Made by a program: the position numbers and the translations under genes
In this document: piece by piece, positions 1 through 8,053 of the stretch
Position numbering within the stretch: the first letter of the stretch is position 1
Layout: each line of letters begins with the position of its first letter
Origin: Acholoe squamosa
Taxonomy: Eukaryota; Annelida; Polychaeta; Phyllodocida; Polynoidae
Reading direction: 5' to 3'
Assembly: GCA_949317995.1 (NCBI GenBank)
Contig: OX439041.1
Span: 13,857,501 to 13,921,500 of the forward strand
Length of the DNA stretch: 64,000 bases
The notes under the pieces: model-generated
Told to the model about the DNA's origin: nothing
Databases searched by the model: none
What the model saw: only the letters and a program-made list of their open reading frames with translations

Positions 1-401
1 CCGAAAAGAGATCCGCAACTAGAAGTGGTGGGATAAGGAAAGAGTCTGATGTTGCTTTCCATCGATCTGTGCACCAATTTGATGAACTTCAACTCGTGCT
101 CTATCAGCTTTATCATCTTCAGGATTTCCGTCAGCAATTTTCTAACCGTCGGAGTTAGGTTCATAGCCCCCATGGCCAATGGACAGTTAAAAGAAAATCT
201 GAAATGTTCCACGGGGATGTGATCGTCTTCTAACCACATGTGTACGGTGACTCCACATAGGTAGCATTGAACAGAGTCCTTACTTTCGATGTAAAAAAAT
301 CCGTGGGCAGCGAGTTTCTCTGCCAAAGGTCGGTTCTTAGGCCACGGGAAATCGTTGAAAGTGCTGAGTCTCTTGGATAAATCGGTGAAAAGCGCGTACA
401 T
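1..401 (-). CDS. BIR-domain (IAP-like) protein, 3' end outside window
   Basis: An ATG at 401-399 opens a frame of 133 codons with no stop up to the left edge. Residues ~11-73 read as a baculovirus IAP repeat: an R-x2-TF start, a conserved GFFY block, then C46-x2-C49, W56, H66 and C73, which gives the CX2CX16HX6C zinc-binding spacing. Cellular and viral BIR proteins bind caspases or IAP-antagonist peptides and block apoptosis; that role is inferred here. The rest of the visible protein is helical-looking and is cut off, so a RING domain cannot be assessed. A TATA box lies about 105 bp upstream at 503-510, and the gene shares its promoter block with the death-fold gene at 619-1320. A 63-codon frame at 230-421 on the same strand lacks an ATG and is a shadow. 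A cellular IAP fragment is possible, but the context favours a viral-type IAP. Confidence 0.85.
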   Translation of the reverse strand, partial: MYALFTDLSKRLSTFNDFPWPKNRPLAEKLAAHGFFYIESKDSVQCYLCGVTVHMWLEDDHIPVEHFRFSFNCPLAMGAMNLTPTVRKLLTEILKMIKLIEHELKFIKLVHRSMESNIRLFPYPTTSSCGSLF

Positions 402-502
402 GGGCAATATTTTCTTGACACACGAGGTAGGAAGGTAGGTAGGTAGGTGACGACAGTGGTGATGCCTGTGTGTCGATTGTGAACATACCAGTACCGGGCA
501 GG

Positions 503-568
503 TTTATATAGTGGTGTTTAATCCGCTTTCCAGTTGTTTACTCCCTGTTTTTTTTGTGTAGCGACTTA
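503..568 (-). promoter_or_regulatory. Promoter block P1 (TATA plus shared upstream element)
   Basis: Read on the minus strand, TATATAAA lies at 510-503. Upstream of it is a ~55-bp block containing AACTGGAAA, GGGAGTA and AAGTCGCTACAC. The same block, at the same distance from its TATA box, precedes the 619-1320 gene. It serves the BIR gene. Confidence 0.65.
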
Positions 569-618
569 AGATTTAGAACCTCATGGTGCACACCTCCTTC
601 ATGTAAGCTTACCGCAAA

Positions 619-1320
619 CTACAAAGAGCTTTCTCCACCTTGCCTCCGTCTGTCTCGGTTTTCAAAGTAACACAATATATATCTGACCACATCACCCCTC
701 CTCATGTTATCCATCAGTACTCCAATGAGCTCATGATTTGTACTTGTGGATTTAGCTGCCCACTTCTTCAATACTTTGAAGGCGTGGAGAGATAGATCTT
801 GTTCCGGTTGTTGAGCAATGCTAGTTAGCTTATCAGATTCCACTTCTAAATACATACCCATATCTCGCCACTCCCTGGATAGAACTTCAGACATGGACAT
901 AAAGTACCTCTCCATTAAAAGCGGGTTGGGGTTGTTGTAATCCAGGTTGTGCTCCTTGAAAAAGTTCTGCGTCCCATACAACAGGTCTAGTCGACAAACA
1001 CTGATGTAGGCGTGGTGAAGTTGACCCCATCTGACATGAGGCGAAGCTTTAGACCACCAAGCTTTGAACATCGCCATACACATGTCCTCCGACATCTTTA
1101 AAAAGACCATTGACTTCAGAACTTCAGAGGGAAGCTCCAAATAGATTCCCAATTTTGTCCAAGATCCAACTAACTGCCTTCCTATTTCATGAAGCAAATC
1201 GTCATCATATCCCAAATTGTTCTGGTACCGTCCCATAATACAGTGGTCATCCTGTACACTCACTTCACATATGTCAAGAGAGGGAGCTGACGGGGAGGGT
1301 GGTTGAGTTTCAAGACTCAT
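619..1320 (-). CDS. Protein with two tandem death-fold (DD-like) repeats
   Basis: An ATG at 1320-1318 gives 233 residues. The frame is open up to 1395, but only with a TTG start, so I chose the ATG. Two related repeats are visible. The first, around residues 40-105, has W-x-KLGIYLEL, an I/V-rich helix and F-x-AWW. The second, around 150-215, has W-x-DMGMYLEV, then LKKWAA and a closing helix. The pattern W-x2-(L/M)G-x-YLE(L/V), a leucine-rich segment, then W and a last helix resembles death-domain superfamily folds, which mediate homotypic binding in apoptotic and innate immune complexes. No caspase, kinase or membrane segment is seen. The N-terminus is Pro/Ser-rich and the C-terminus basic (ENRDRRRQG). 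It sits beside a BIR gene with the same promoter, suggesting a shared role in controlling host cell death. The fold call rests on pattern and would need profile searches. Confidence 0.7.
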   Translation of the reverse strand: MSLETQPPSPSAPSLDICEVSVQDDHCIMGRYQNNLGYDDDLLHEIGRQLVGSWTKLGIYLELPSEVLKSMVFLKMSEDMCMAMFKAWWSKASPHVRWGQLHHAYISVCRLDLLYGTQNFFKEHNLDYNNPNPLLMERYFMSMSEVLSREWRDMGMYLEVESDKLTSIAQQPEQDLSLHAFKVLKKWAAKSTSTNHELIGVLMDNMRRGDVVRYILCYFENRDRRRQGGESSL

Positions 1321-1438
1321 CTTGTCTGCAAAATCGACAAAAGGGGTTGGTAGGCAGGTAGGCAGACAGTGGCGGGTGGTAGGTGCGGTAGTCAAAGTGG
1401 TCAGCAGTGATATGGTCTTTCAAGAGAAGTTGAGCTTC

Positions 1439-1561
1439 TTTATATAGGGTGATTTAATCCCATTTCCAGTTGGATACTCCCACTGTCTTGTGTAGCGACT
1501 TATCAGCGTGAGTCTTTTCGATCTGTTGACTTCAAACAGTAAGACCTTGTCACAAGTGTAC
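1439..1561 (-). promoter_or_regulatory. Promoter block P2 (TATA plus shared upstream element)
   Basis: TATATAAA reads on the minus strand at 1446-1439, about 120 bp upstream of the ATG of the death-fold gene. The following block (1447-1506) is nearly the same as block P1, and 1500-1561 is similar to 3011-3081. The 5' leaders of the two genes also share a GGTAGG-rich stretch followed by GACAGTGG (428-455 and 1348-1383). Confidence 0.65.
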
Positions 1562-1732
1562 GACCAATAATCATGAATCGTCGTTATCTGGGCTGTCAGA
1601 TGGGTCTAAAAAATATTTTGGACCAGCCTAAAAAGTTTTAGGGTACATATAGTACAGGTATTGGGGCTTACAGTCCATATATGCGGGTAGCTTAAATATC
1701 ATTTTTAAATCCACAGCGTGGGACCAAAGTTG

Positions 1733-2330
1733 AGGGTCTCTCTAGGGTCTAATCGCTACTGATTGTACCATAGATTTAAGCCTTATAATAGAGTAAGATG
1801 TTGATATTAACAGGCTAAGTTACTCTCATAAAGGTCTGTTGTCATATAAGATATTATAGTTTGATGTGTTATATACTGGTGGCATTCTCTATGGGCTCTC
1901 TAGGGTGTAGGGTCTCTCTCGGGTCTAGGGTCTCTCTAGGGTCCAATTGTTAGTGATTGTACCTTAACTCTAAGCCTTAATGGAGTAAGATGTTGATATT
2001 AACAGGCCAGGTTACCCTCATAAAGGTCCATTGTCATATAAGATATAATATTTCAATATATTATACACTGGTGACAGACTATAGGGCCTCTCTCAGGTCT
2101 AGGGTCTCTCTCGGGTCTAGGGTCTCTCTAGGGTCTAATTGCTAGTGATTGTACCATAGCTCTAAGCCTTAATGGAGTAGGGGTTTGATACTAACATGCC
2201 AAGATACTTTGATATAAAGGTCAATTAACATGTAAGAGATTATAGTTAAATATATTATACACTGGGGCCAGACTGACATAAATGGTGATTAAGGGTCTCT
2301 CTAGGGTCTAACACAAAACTACCCCAACTC
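1733..2330. repeat. Three tandem ~180-bp repeats with GGGTCTCTCTAGGGTCT cores
   Basis: Three diverged units start near 1733, 1912 and 2100. Each begins with a short AGGGTCTCTC(T/C) direct repeat, then carries GATTGTACC, AAGCCTTA, GAGTA and ATATTATA blocks in the same order. A further core copy lies at 2469-2486. No ORF crosses the array. The function is unknown; origin repeats or a satellite are possible. Confidence 0.8.
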
Positions 2331-2904
2331 TGTCACCCAAACCCCAGGCTAAGATATAGGAGCTAGACTTCCATTTTTTTTTTATGCATATAGGGACATG
2401 TTAAGGCTCTGCATGGTATATCTATTTCATCTCTGTGCTATTGGAATAATAGAACATGGTTGCTATGTTAGGGTCTCTCTAGGGTCTAGTGTAGAACTGC
2501 CCATTTACCTTCATTGACCCGGCATAAAAAGTACAGTGGCCACATATTCCTATTTGGTCTTAAAATTTTCCCTGTGCTCTAGGGGAAATACCAAAACCAA
2601 AAAAGGAACCTATGCCCCAGCATTTTTTATTATCTGCAAGTTGCACTTGAGATTATTGTGTTTTTGTTTGAAAAAAAACTTATTTTGGGCAGTTTTAGTC
2701 CTCTAGCTCCCTAAATATGCCTCGTAGATAGGCAAAACCCCTATACCCCTTGTAGCTCTATCCCATCCTGACCAGAATAAATGATAAAGACACTTATATT
2801 ACTTTTTTTGAAGTTTTTGTAGAAGGGAGAACAAGAACAGGCCAGTTAACGACGATTCGTGATTATCAGTCGTACTTAGTCGGATTACTTTTAAAATCTC
2901 ATTG
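2331..2904. other. Noncoding, AT-rich
   Basis: Apart from one more copy of the GGGTCTCTCTAGGGTCT core, I see no coding frame, RNA or organised repeat here. Confidence 0.5.
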
Positions 2905-3130
2905 AACAAGTGAAAAGGTGTTGTGATAATTACCCTAAGTCTCTTTTACAGGTGTAAGGCGTGGGCATTTAAGCCTATTTTCAGCTGGATACTCCCACCG
3001 TAGTGTAACAACTTATTAGCGTGAGCCTTTGGATCTGTTGACATCGAACAGAATGAGAAGACACTGTGACAAGTGTGAAAAGGTGTAGTGATAATTATCT
3101 TAATCCGCTTTTTACAGGTGTAAGGCATGC
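2905..3130. repeat. Duplicated promoter-like module P3
   Basis: The stretch 2905-2960 is repeated at 3072-3127 (AAAAGGTGT..GTGATAATTA..TTTTACAGGTGTAAGGC). Between them, 2960-3081 is a third, more diverged copy of the P1/P2 promoter block without a clear TATATAAA. No ORF follows it in either direction at the right distance, so it may be a decayed promoter or a regulatory or origin repeat. Confidence 0.55.
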
Positions 3131-3549
3131 GCGCGGTCGCTCGTTAAGGTATTATGAGATTACCCTCCCCGGTGGTGTGTGTGTAAATGAGATCAGACAC
3201 TCTTTTTTTTTGAAGTTTTCAAATCCTGTTTAGATGAACTTTCATTTGGATCCCTCCTACGGTTTGGTTCACCTGTGGAGGGCAGGTGAAAATTAGATTT
3301 AAGGCTCTCTGTGATCATAGGGTTAAAGTTCTTTTCTAAAAGATATCAAAAGCCGACTTTGATCTGGACCACCACCCCTTTGACGATCTAAGAGTGGAGT
3401 TAAGTTTTAATCTGGATCCTCCTGTTGTTTTATTTTCCCTGTGGAGGGTTCCTTCCTTTTAGTAAGACCCTTTCTGACTATAGAATTAGAGATGTTAATT
3501 TTCCCTTTCATCTATTAAAACTGAAGTAAGAAGCTTATCTCCAGAGGCG
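3131..3549. other. Noncoding upstream region with a short duplication
   Basis: Sequence around 3247-3340 (GGATCC, CTGTGGAGGG, then a TTAGA-rich tail) recurs diverged at about 3413-3500. No gene is seen. It lies upstream of the TATA box at 3550. Confidence 0.45.
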
Positions 3550-3557
3550 TATATAAG
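3550..3557 (+). promoter_or_regulatory. TATA box of the 3605 gene
   Basis: TATATAAG lies 48 bp before the ATG at 3605. The ATG context is CACCATGAG, a good animal initiation context. Confidence 0.6.
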
Positions 3558-3604
3558 GAAGGGAGATAATCTCATTCACTCATACTTTCTCTGCTTCCCT
3601 CACC

Positions 3605-4498
3605 ATGAGTAGACAAAAACCTTCTAAGCTCCAGCTTTCAACAAGGAAGACGACAAGAAGAACCAAGAGTTCTTTGTCTTCTCCTACTGCTGCTGATGTT
3701 GCTGTTCCTGCTGCTTTTGCTGATGATTCTGCTGCAGCTAAAGATGGTACCACAGCTGCTGCTGCTGCTGCTAGGGGTGGTGGTGGTGGTGGTGGTGGTG
3801 ATGCTGCTGCTGCTATGGGTGCTACTCCCCCTGTTGCTGCCACTGCTGCTGATTACGGTGTTGTTACACTTGACGGGCAGGCTTCTTACTGCCCACCACC
3901 ATTTTATAACCCCATTCCTACTGTTACCACAACCGATGTAAGTCCTGGTGGTTGTGGTGGTGTTGCTGGTGTTGCTACTGTTGCTGTTGCTGGTGCTGGT
4001 GCTGGTGCTGTTGCAACTACTTGCGCAAACACTGATGGTTACAGTGACACACATAATTATGTGGAGACCCAGAAGGAGCTAGAGGATGAGGAGGCGGAGG
4101 AGGAGAACGTTGAGGTGGCGGCGGAGGAGGCGGATGATGAGGAAACAGAAACAGAGGAGGAGACGATGCTTTCTCCAGCGGTGACTCAAAGATCACCTGA
4201 TCTACTCACCACCGCTATCGCGAACTCTCTATCAACCAACGGGTACTGCTATCCACCAGTGGGCACAGATGTCGAGCAGAGTAGGAGCGAGTTTTTTTTA
4301 CCCCCTCGATTTCCACGACCCAAGGCATCTAAGAAGACACGAGAGAGTGACGCAGGCCCTCCTCCTGTTGCTGGTTCTGCTGTTGATTCAGCTCTCACTG
4401 ATGGTCCTCCTCTTTCTTCTAGGAAACCCTCTACGGGTAAAAAGAGGAGGTTTACCAAGAGTGATAAGGACCAGGCCTCAAAGAAAAAAAATCGGTAG
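3605..4498 (+). CDS. Ala/Gly-rich, acidic, basic-tailed low-complexity protein
   Basis: The ORF encodes 297 residues. A basic N-terminus (residues 1-25, many K/R/S) leads into Ala and Gly runs made of GCT/GGT codons (~30-80, ~115-145), then a strongly acidic Glu/Asp stretch (~155-190). It ends in a Lys/Arg-rich tail (SKKTRE, GKKRRF, SKKKNR) that would act as a nuclear localisation and nucleic-acid-binding segment. No known catalytic domain is visible. The stop codon TAG at 4496-4498 overlaps the next ORF, which lies in the -1 frame directly after an eight-A run. The two may therefore be one protein made by frameshifting, or one gene broken by a 1-nt change in the A run. Antisense frames in the trinucleotide repeats are shadows. 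The function is unknown. Confidence 0.6.
   Translation: MSRQKPSKLQLSTRKTTRRTKSSLSSPTAADVAVPAAFADDSAAAKDGTTAAAAAARGGGGGGGGDAAAAMGATPPVAATAADYGVVTLDGQASYCPPPFYNPIPTVTTTDVSPGGCGGVAGVATVAVAGAGAGAVATTCANTDGYSDTHNYVETQKELEDEEAEEENVEVAAEEADDEETETEEETMLSPAVTQRSPDLLTTAIANSLSTNGYCYPPVGTDVEQSRSEFFLPPRFPRPKASKKTRESDAGPPPVAGSAVDSALTDGPPLSSRKPSTGKKRRFTKSDKDQASKKKNR
4486..4492 (+). other. Candidate -1 ribosomal slippery site (A AAA AAT)
   Basis: In the frame of the 3605 ORF the codons read AAG AAA AAA AAT CGG TAG, so positions 4486-4492 fit the X XXY YYZ heptamer with X=A, Y=A, Z=T. A -1 shift enters the PC4-like frame, which is open from 4468 and has no early ATG. I did not find a convincing downstream pseudoknot by eye. 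Confidence 0.4.
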
Positions 4499-4977
4499 TG
4501 AAAAGTGAACTACCACCACCACTACCAATATTTCACCACGGTCCCAAATTGGAGTTCTTCATCGACAGTTTGAAGCTAGAGGTCTGGATCAAGAGGGTGA
4601 AACTGTCCAAGGAACACTACAGCGCCATAAAGGGTACCTTGACACCCACCAGGGAAGTAAAGTTCACCCCTAGTGCACTACTCAAGCTTATAGCAGTCGT
4701 TGCTGACGTTCAAGAGGAGGTACAGAAACGCCACAGAGCGGTCGCCCAAGGACGACCCAATCACAACTCATGGTTCGTCGTCCTGGATGAGGAAAACGAG
4801 ACGTATGTAGCGGTCAGCTACTACAAGGGTAAGAATGTCATCCACATGCGCAGGTACGAAGGCACTGAGAAAACCCCGACACAGGACGGTGTGACTTTTT
4901 CCCCCAAGGGGCTAAAAGAACTAGGTGACAAAAAGGAAATTATCCTTGAATTTCTTAACAGCGTTAGGTTAGAATGA
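4498..4977 (+). CDS. PC4-like (ssDNA-binding coactivator fold) protein segment
   Basis: The frame runs 159 codons but starts at GTG; upstream it is open only to 4468. This suggests it is the C-terminal part of the preceding ORF, reached by a -1 shift or after a 1-nt lesion. Residues ~100-158 (YVAVSYYKGKNVIHMRRYE, then GVTFSPKGLKELGD and a closing helix) follow the order of PC4/Sub1 domains: beta strands with an aromatic-rich KG-N/R turn, a G(V/I)-(T/S)-(F/L) strand, then an alpha helix. Residues ~20-75 look like a more diverged copy (strand, VKFTPSALLKLI, helix), consistent with a PC4-type half. PC4 proteins bind single-stranded DNA and occur in several large DNA viruses. The assignment is by pattern only. 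Confidence 0.5.
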   Translation: MKSELPPPLPIFHHGPKLEFFIDSLKLEVWIKRVKLSKEHYSAIKGTLTPTREVKFTPSALLKLIAVVADVQEEVQKRHRAVAQGRPNHNSWFVVLDEENETYVAVSYYKGKNVIHMRRYEGTEKTPTQDGVTFSPKGLKELGDKKEIILEFLNSVRLE

Positions 4978-5174
4978 GACTGTGTGTAGGTGTGTACATA
5001 CTTTGTGTAGATAAGACGTGTATATTGGTGTACAGGAAGATAGGCAGACGGAAAGAAAGTAAGATAAACAGAGACCTCGTTTCTCTTCACGTATAAGTAA
5101 CTCAGTGAAAATGGTTCAATATATGTGAAAAGTGTTTCAAAATTTTCAAGAGGGTGTACAATTACGAGAGACAC

Positions 5175-7520
5175 ATGGAAAGATGTAATGTTATTCCTAG
5201 ATTTTGTCCTCTGTGCGGCGAAGGAAATTTAAAAAAAATCACTTGTCGATGGGAATCTGTGGATGGCGTGACTATTCCTCCCATAATACACACTATACCG
5301 CAGGGTGAGGAAATGTTCACCCAAAATTGGCCCGCTATACAAACCGGAGTCAGGGCGCACGGGGCTCGCGTGAGCGTAACAAACTTAAGACTACCAACCG
5401 GTGAGTTGAGTGACGCTACTTTAATGCCTCCCAAAACAACGCGACTCTTTTACAACCCCTCCCCACCATAACTAATTCAGAAACTCTGGAAGACTTCCTC
5501 TCTCTCATGAAAAACACTATCACTTCCGAAGAAGTACAGAAACTTTGAGACTCTGACACCAAGTGGAAAGTTATTTTTCCCACCAATGTGAACGTTTGCA
5601 TTTACATGGGGCCGAGAGAATTCCCCATAGGGGGCAGGGTTATCCAATCGGGTTGGCTGGAAAAAAGAGGGGGTGTGTTAGATTTTCCCGACAGGGACAA
5701 GTTATGCATCTTTCGCTGCATATCCTTTCACTTATACAAGACCAGCAAACACGCTTCGAAATTGTTACATCAGTTCGATTCCACTGCGAAACCCGAAACC
5801 TTTCCAGGCGTGATCATGAGTGACTTACTGACATTAGAGAGTTTGTTCGACGTAAAAATAGCGGTTTACACCACCCGTAAAGTGGGAACACGCGCCTCTG
5901 TCGGATAGTGTCGCCTCCGACTTTCCAGGACACGAAGGTCCGGTCTGCTTTGTGAGAGAGTCTGACGCAACTTCTAACCCCTTGTTGAACAGAGTTTTGA
6001 ATTACATCAACGGCACCGCCAAGGTCATCGGGGAAGAAACGCTGATACTTTACCGACCGACGTTAGCGAAGTTAGACGAGAGGATAGACAAAGCTCTTTG
6101 CCTAGAAACTCAAACTTGGGAAAAGCACCCTTTAGTCCAACTGAAGAAGAGACAAGTTCCGGTTATAGGTTTCAACTCGGGCGTTACGACTTAAATCTGA
6201 TCAAAGTACAGCTTCACTGGTTCTTCTCCTCCAAAGACCAAAAGAATGAAGAATTCGGCGTCATAAAGAGAAGTAACCAATACTTGGTGATTTACACTCG
6301 GCACACTATTTGGCACCTGGTTATAACTACGAGATTTATTTGCTAGCTTTCACCAGAGATGAGCACAAAGATCACTTTCCTTACGAATGGATGACGTCTA
6401 CCAGGAAACTGGAAAACAGAACTCTTCCACCGAGGTATGCTTTCGACAGCAAACTGACCGGCACCAAGATGTCTGAATCTGACTATGCCAAATGTGAAAA
6501 TGTTTGGTCCGATGAAAATATGCACGCTTTCAGAGATTTCTTGATCTACTCCAACAACAAAGACGTGAAACTCTTCATAGAGGCACTGAATAATCACGCT
6601 AAATTTTTCAGGGATCGCAACATCGACATGTTCAAAGACGGAATTTCCCTTCCAGGTTTGACTTTACGGTTCCTTTTTCAAAGCACAGAAACTCTGTTCG
6701 TAACCTTTCACCAGTTCGACTCTGACCTCCACTCTTTGATAAAAAAAAAAAATCTGGTCGGGGGCCCTTCCATAATTTTCCATATATTTCACGAAAAGGG
6801 TACCACACTGATAAGGGAACACAAGTATGGCAAAAAAGCGAGAACCTGCGAGCACATCCTAGGTGTAGACGCTAACTCTCTGTACTTGCGGTGCATGAGC
6901 GAAGCCCACTGCACAGGTTATTACGAGGTGAGACAACCCGACACCGAGTTCAGACCGAAAATCAGACAAAGACAGTCTAAGAGCGCTTTAGAGTGGCTAC
7001 GCTATGTGGAGCACACCCGCAGCGTGAAACTTCGCCACGCTTTCAATTGAGGGGAGGTGTCTCTAGGTTGCCGAAAAATTCGCATAGCCGGGTTTCACCC
7101 ACCCTCTAATACTGTATTCCAATTTCATGGGTATTGGTACATTGCTCACGAGTGCATACCACCGCGCAGATATTCGTGTGCTTTAGACAGGAACGAGAGA
7201 CGTGAGAGAACAGCTAGAGTAAGCGCTTACTTGAAAGCTAAGTCACAAGTTGATCGTCGTATGGGAGTGTGAATGGAGGAAAATGAAACGTCAGGATCCT
7301 CAAGTTACGACACTGGAGCGTCGACTACTTAAAAGTGCATCGAAACCACATGACAGAGCATGTCATTATATCCTCTGTGAAAAATGGAAAAATGTTCGGT
7401 TTGATTCAGGTGGACATTACCAACCCGCCTCACCTACGTGAATACTTCGAGGAAATGACTCCTATATTCAAGAACGTGACCATTTCGAAGTCCGACATAA
7501 GAACTCACATGTCACTCTGA
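5175..7520 (+). pseudogene. Protein-primed family B DNA polymerase (Maverick/adintovirus-like), broken and truncated
   Basis: Fragments in several plus frames appear in the order expected of an animal Maverick-like PolB. An N-terminal Cys pair (CPLCGEGN) lies at ~5200. At ~5690-5860 comes a segment with LCIFRC..H and later LLTLESLFDVKIAVY. An exonuclease-like motif, GRYDLNLIK, lies near 6180-6200, preceded in another frame by VIGFNSG. A long frame (6310-7050) carries LPPRYAFDSKLTG, GLTLRFLF, GGPSIIFH and GVDANSLYL. The last piece (7335-7520) has EYFEEMTPIFKN. Frame changes occur near 5470-5590, 5905, 6160-6190, 6310, 7050 and 7300. The frame ends at TGA 7518-7520, before any palm-domain DTD catalytic motif, so the polymerase core is missing. 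It was once a replication enzyme and is now a relic. Adintovirus versus Polinton cannot be settled without capsid or integrase genes. Confidence 0.8.
7051..7272 (+). pseudogene. Vsr-like endonuclease segment embedded in the polymerase
   Basis: This lies in a different frame from the preceding piece, which ends with SALEWLRYVEHT and RHAFN. The frame at 7057 continues with KIRIAGFHPPSNTVFQFHG followed by a His/Cys-containing end (AHEC). A (V/A)-x-GF-x-PxxNTV-x-(E/Q)FHG motif is the core of very-short-patch-repair-type endonuclease domains found inside some animal PolB-like elements. A frame shift separates it from the EW-containing part. It could nick DNA in the intact ancestor; that is inferred from family knowledge. 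Confidence 0.6.
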
Positions 7521-7543
7521 GGAGCGTTTTTTTTTCCCCCAAT

Positions 7544-7573
7544 AGACCCGCCCCTGTTTCAAGGGGCAGGTCT
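7544..7573 (+). terminator. Stem-loop after the polymerase relic
   Basis: AGACCCGCCCC pairs with GGGGCAGGTCT across a short loop (one mismatch), followed by TTTCG and a T run. It lies 24 bp after the last polymerase codon. It resembles the 3'-end hairpins some large DNA viruses use for transcript ends, but no function is shown. Confidence 0.4.
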
Positions 7574-7660
7574 TTCGATTAAATTTTTTTTTAAACCCCA
7601 AAAAATACCCCAAAGGGCCTCCCCTACCCACCCACCCAAAGGACCCCCATTTTTTTTTTT

Positions 7661-7679
7661 GGCAAGCTATCAGCTTGCC
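7661..7679 (+). terminator. Perfect 8-bp hairpin followed by T-rich sequence
   Basis: GGCAAGCT-ATC-AGCTTGCC, followed by TTTTATTT and preceded by a ten-T run. The strength and T tail make it terminator-like. It stands between the polymerase relic and the E-box/E2F array. Confidence 0.4.
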
Positions 7680-7760
7680 TTTTATTTATCTATAAAAAAA
7701 TATCTCACTATAAGTCACACTCTCATCTACATAATAAACCACGCCTCTTTATGCTAATAA

Positions 7761-8053
7761 GGTCACGTGACCAAATTTCAAATTTCCCACCAAAATGCTA
7801 ACCTCTAATTGGTCCATTTAAATTAGGGTCACGTGACCTTATTTGCATAATAGAGGTCACGTGACCTAAACAGCCAATCAGAGGGCACAATTTTGGCGGC
7901 AAACCACAGGGGGTAAGGGTCATGTGACCATTTTAAATTTCCCGCCAAAAGGAAGGGCTCTGATTGGTCCATTTTGGCGCCACACAATGGGAGGTCTAGG
8001 TCACGTGACCCCCCCGTGAATTTCCCGCCAAAAGGGAGCCCTCTCATTGGCTG
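7761..8053. promoter_or_regulatory. Array of E-box, E2F and CCAAT sites in repeated modules
   Basis: The palindrome GGTCACGTGACC occurs at 7761, 7827, 7855 and 7999, with one variant (CATGTG) at 7918. E2F-type sites TTTCCCGCCAAAA or TTTGGCG(C/G) lie near 7892, 7939, 7973 and 8022, with a weaker copy at 7784. CCAAT boxes (ATTGG or CCAAT) lie near 7808, 7874, 7963 and 8045. Three modules (7761-7820, 7917-7982, 7998-8053) repeat the order E-box, E2F, CCAAT. This is the composition of a cell-cycle-responsive promoter or a viral origin/enhancer. Confidence 0.65.

Noticed and set aside
230-421. 63-codon minus-strand ORF at the left edge
   Set aside because: It starts at GTG and overlaps the BIR frame, which has an ATG and a complete zinc motif.
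3638-4054. Minus-strand Ser/Thr/Asn-rich ORF
   Set aside because: It is the antisense of the GCT/GGT trinucleotide runs in the 3605-4498 gene.
1-8053. Herpesvirus-like or nimavirus-like origin of the left island
   Set aside because: The polymerase motifs fit protein-primed Maverick/adintovirus-like PolB better; no herpesviral or nimaviral core gene is visible.
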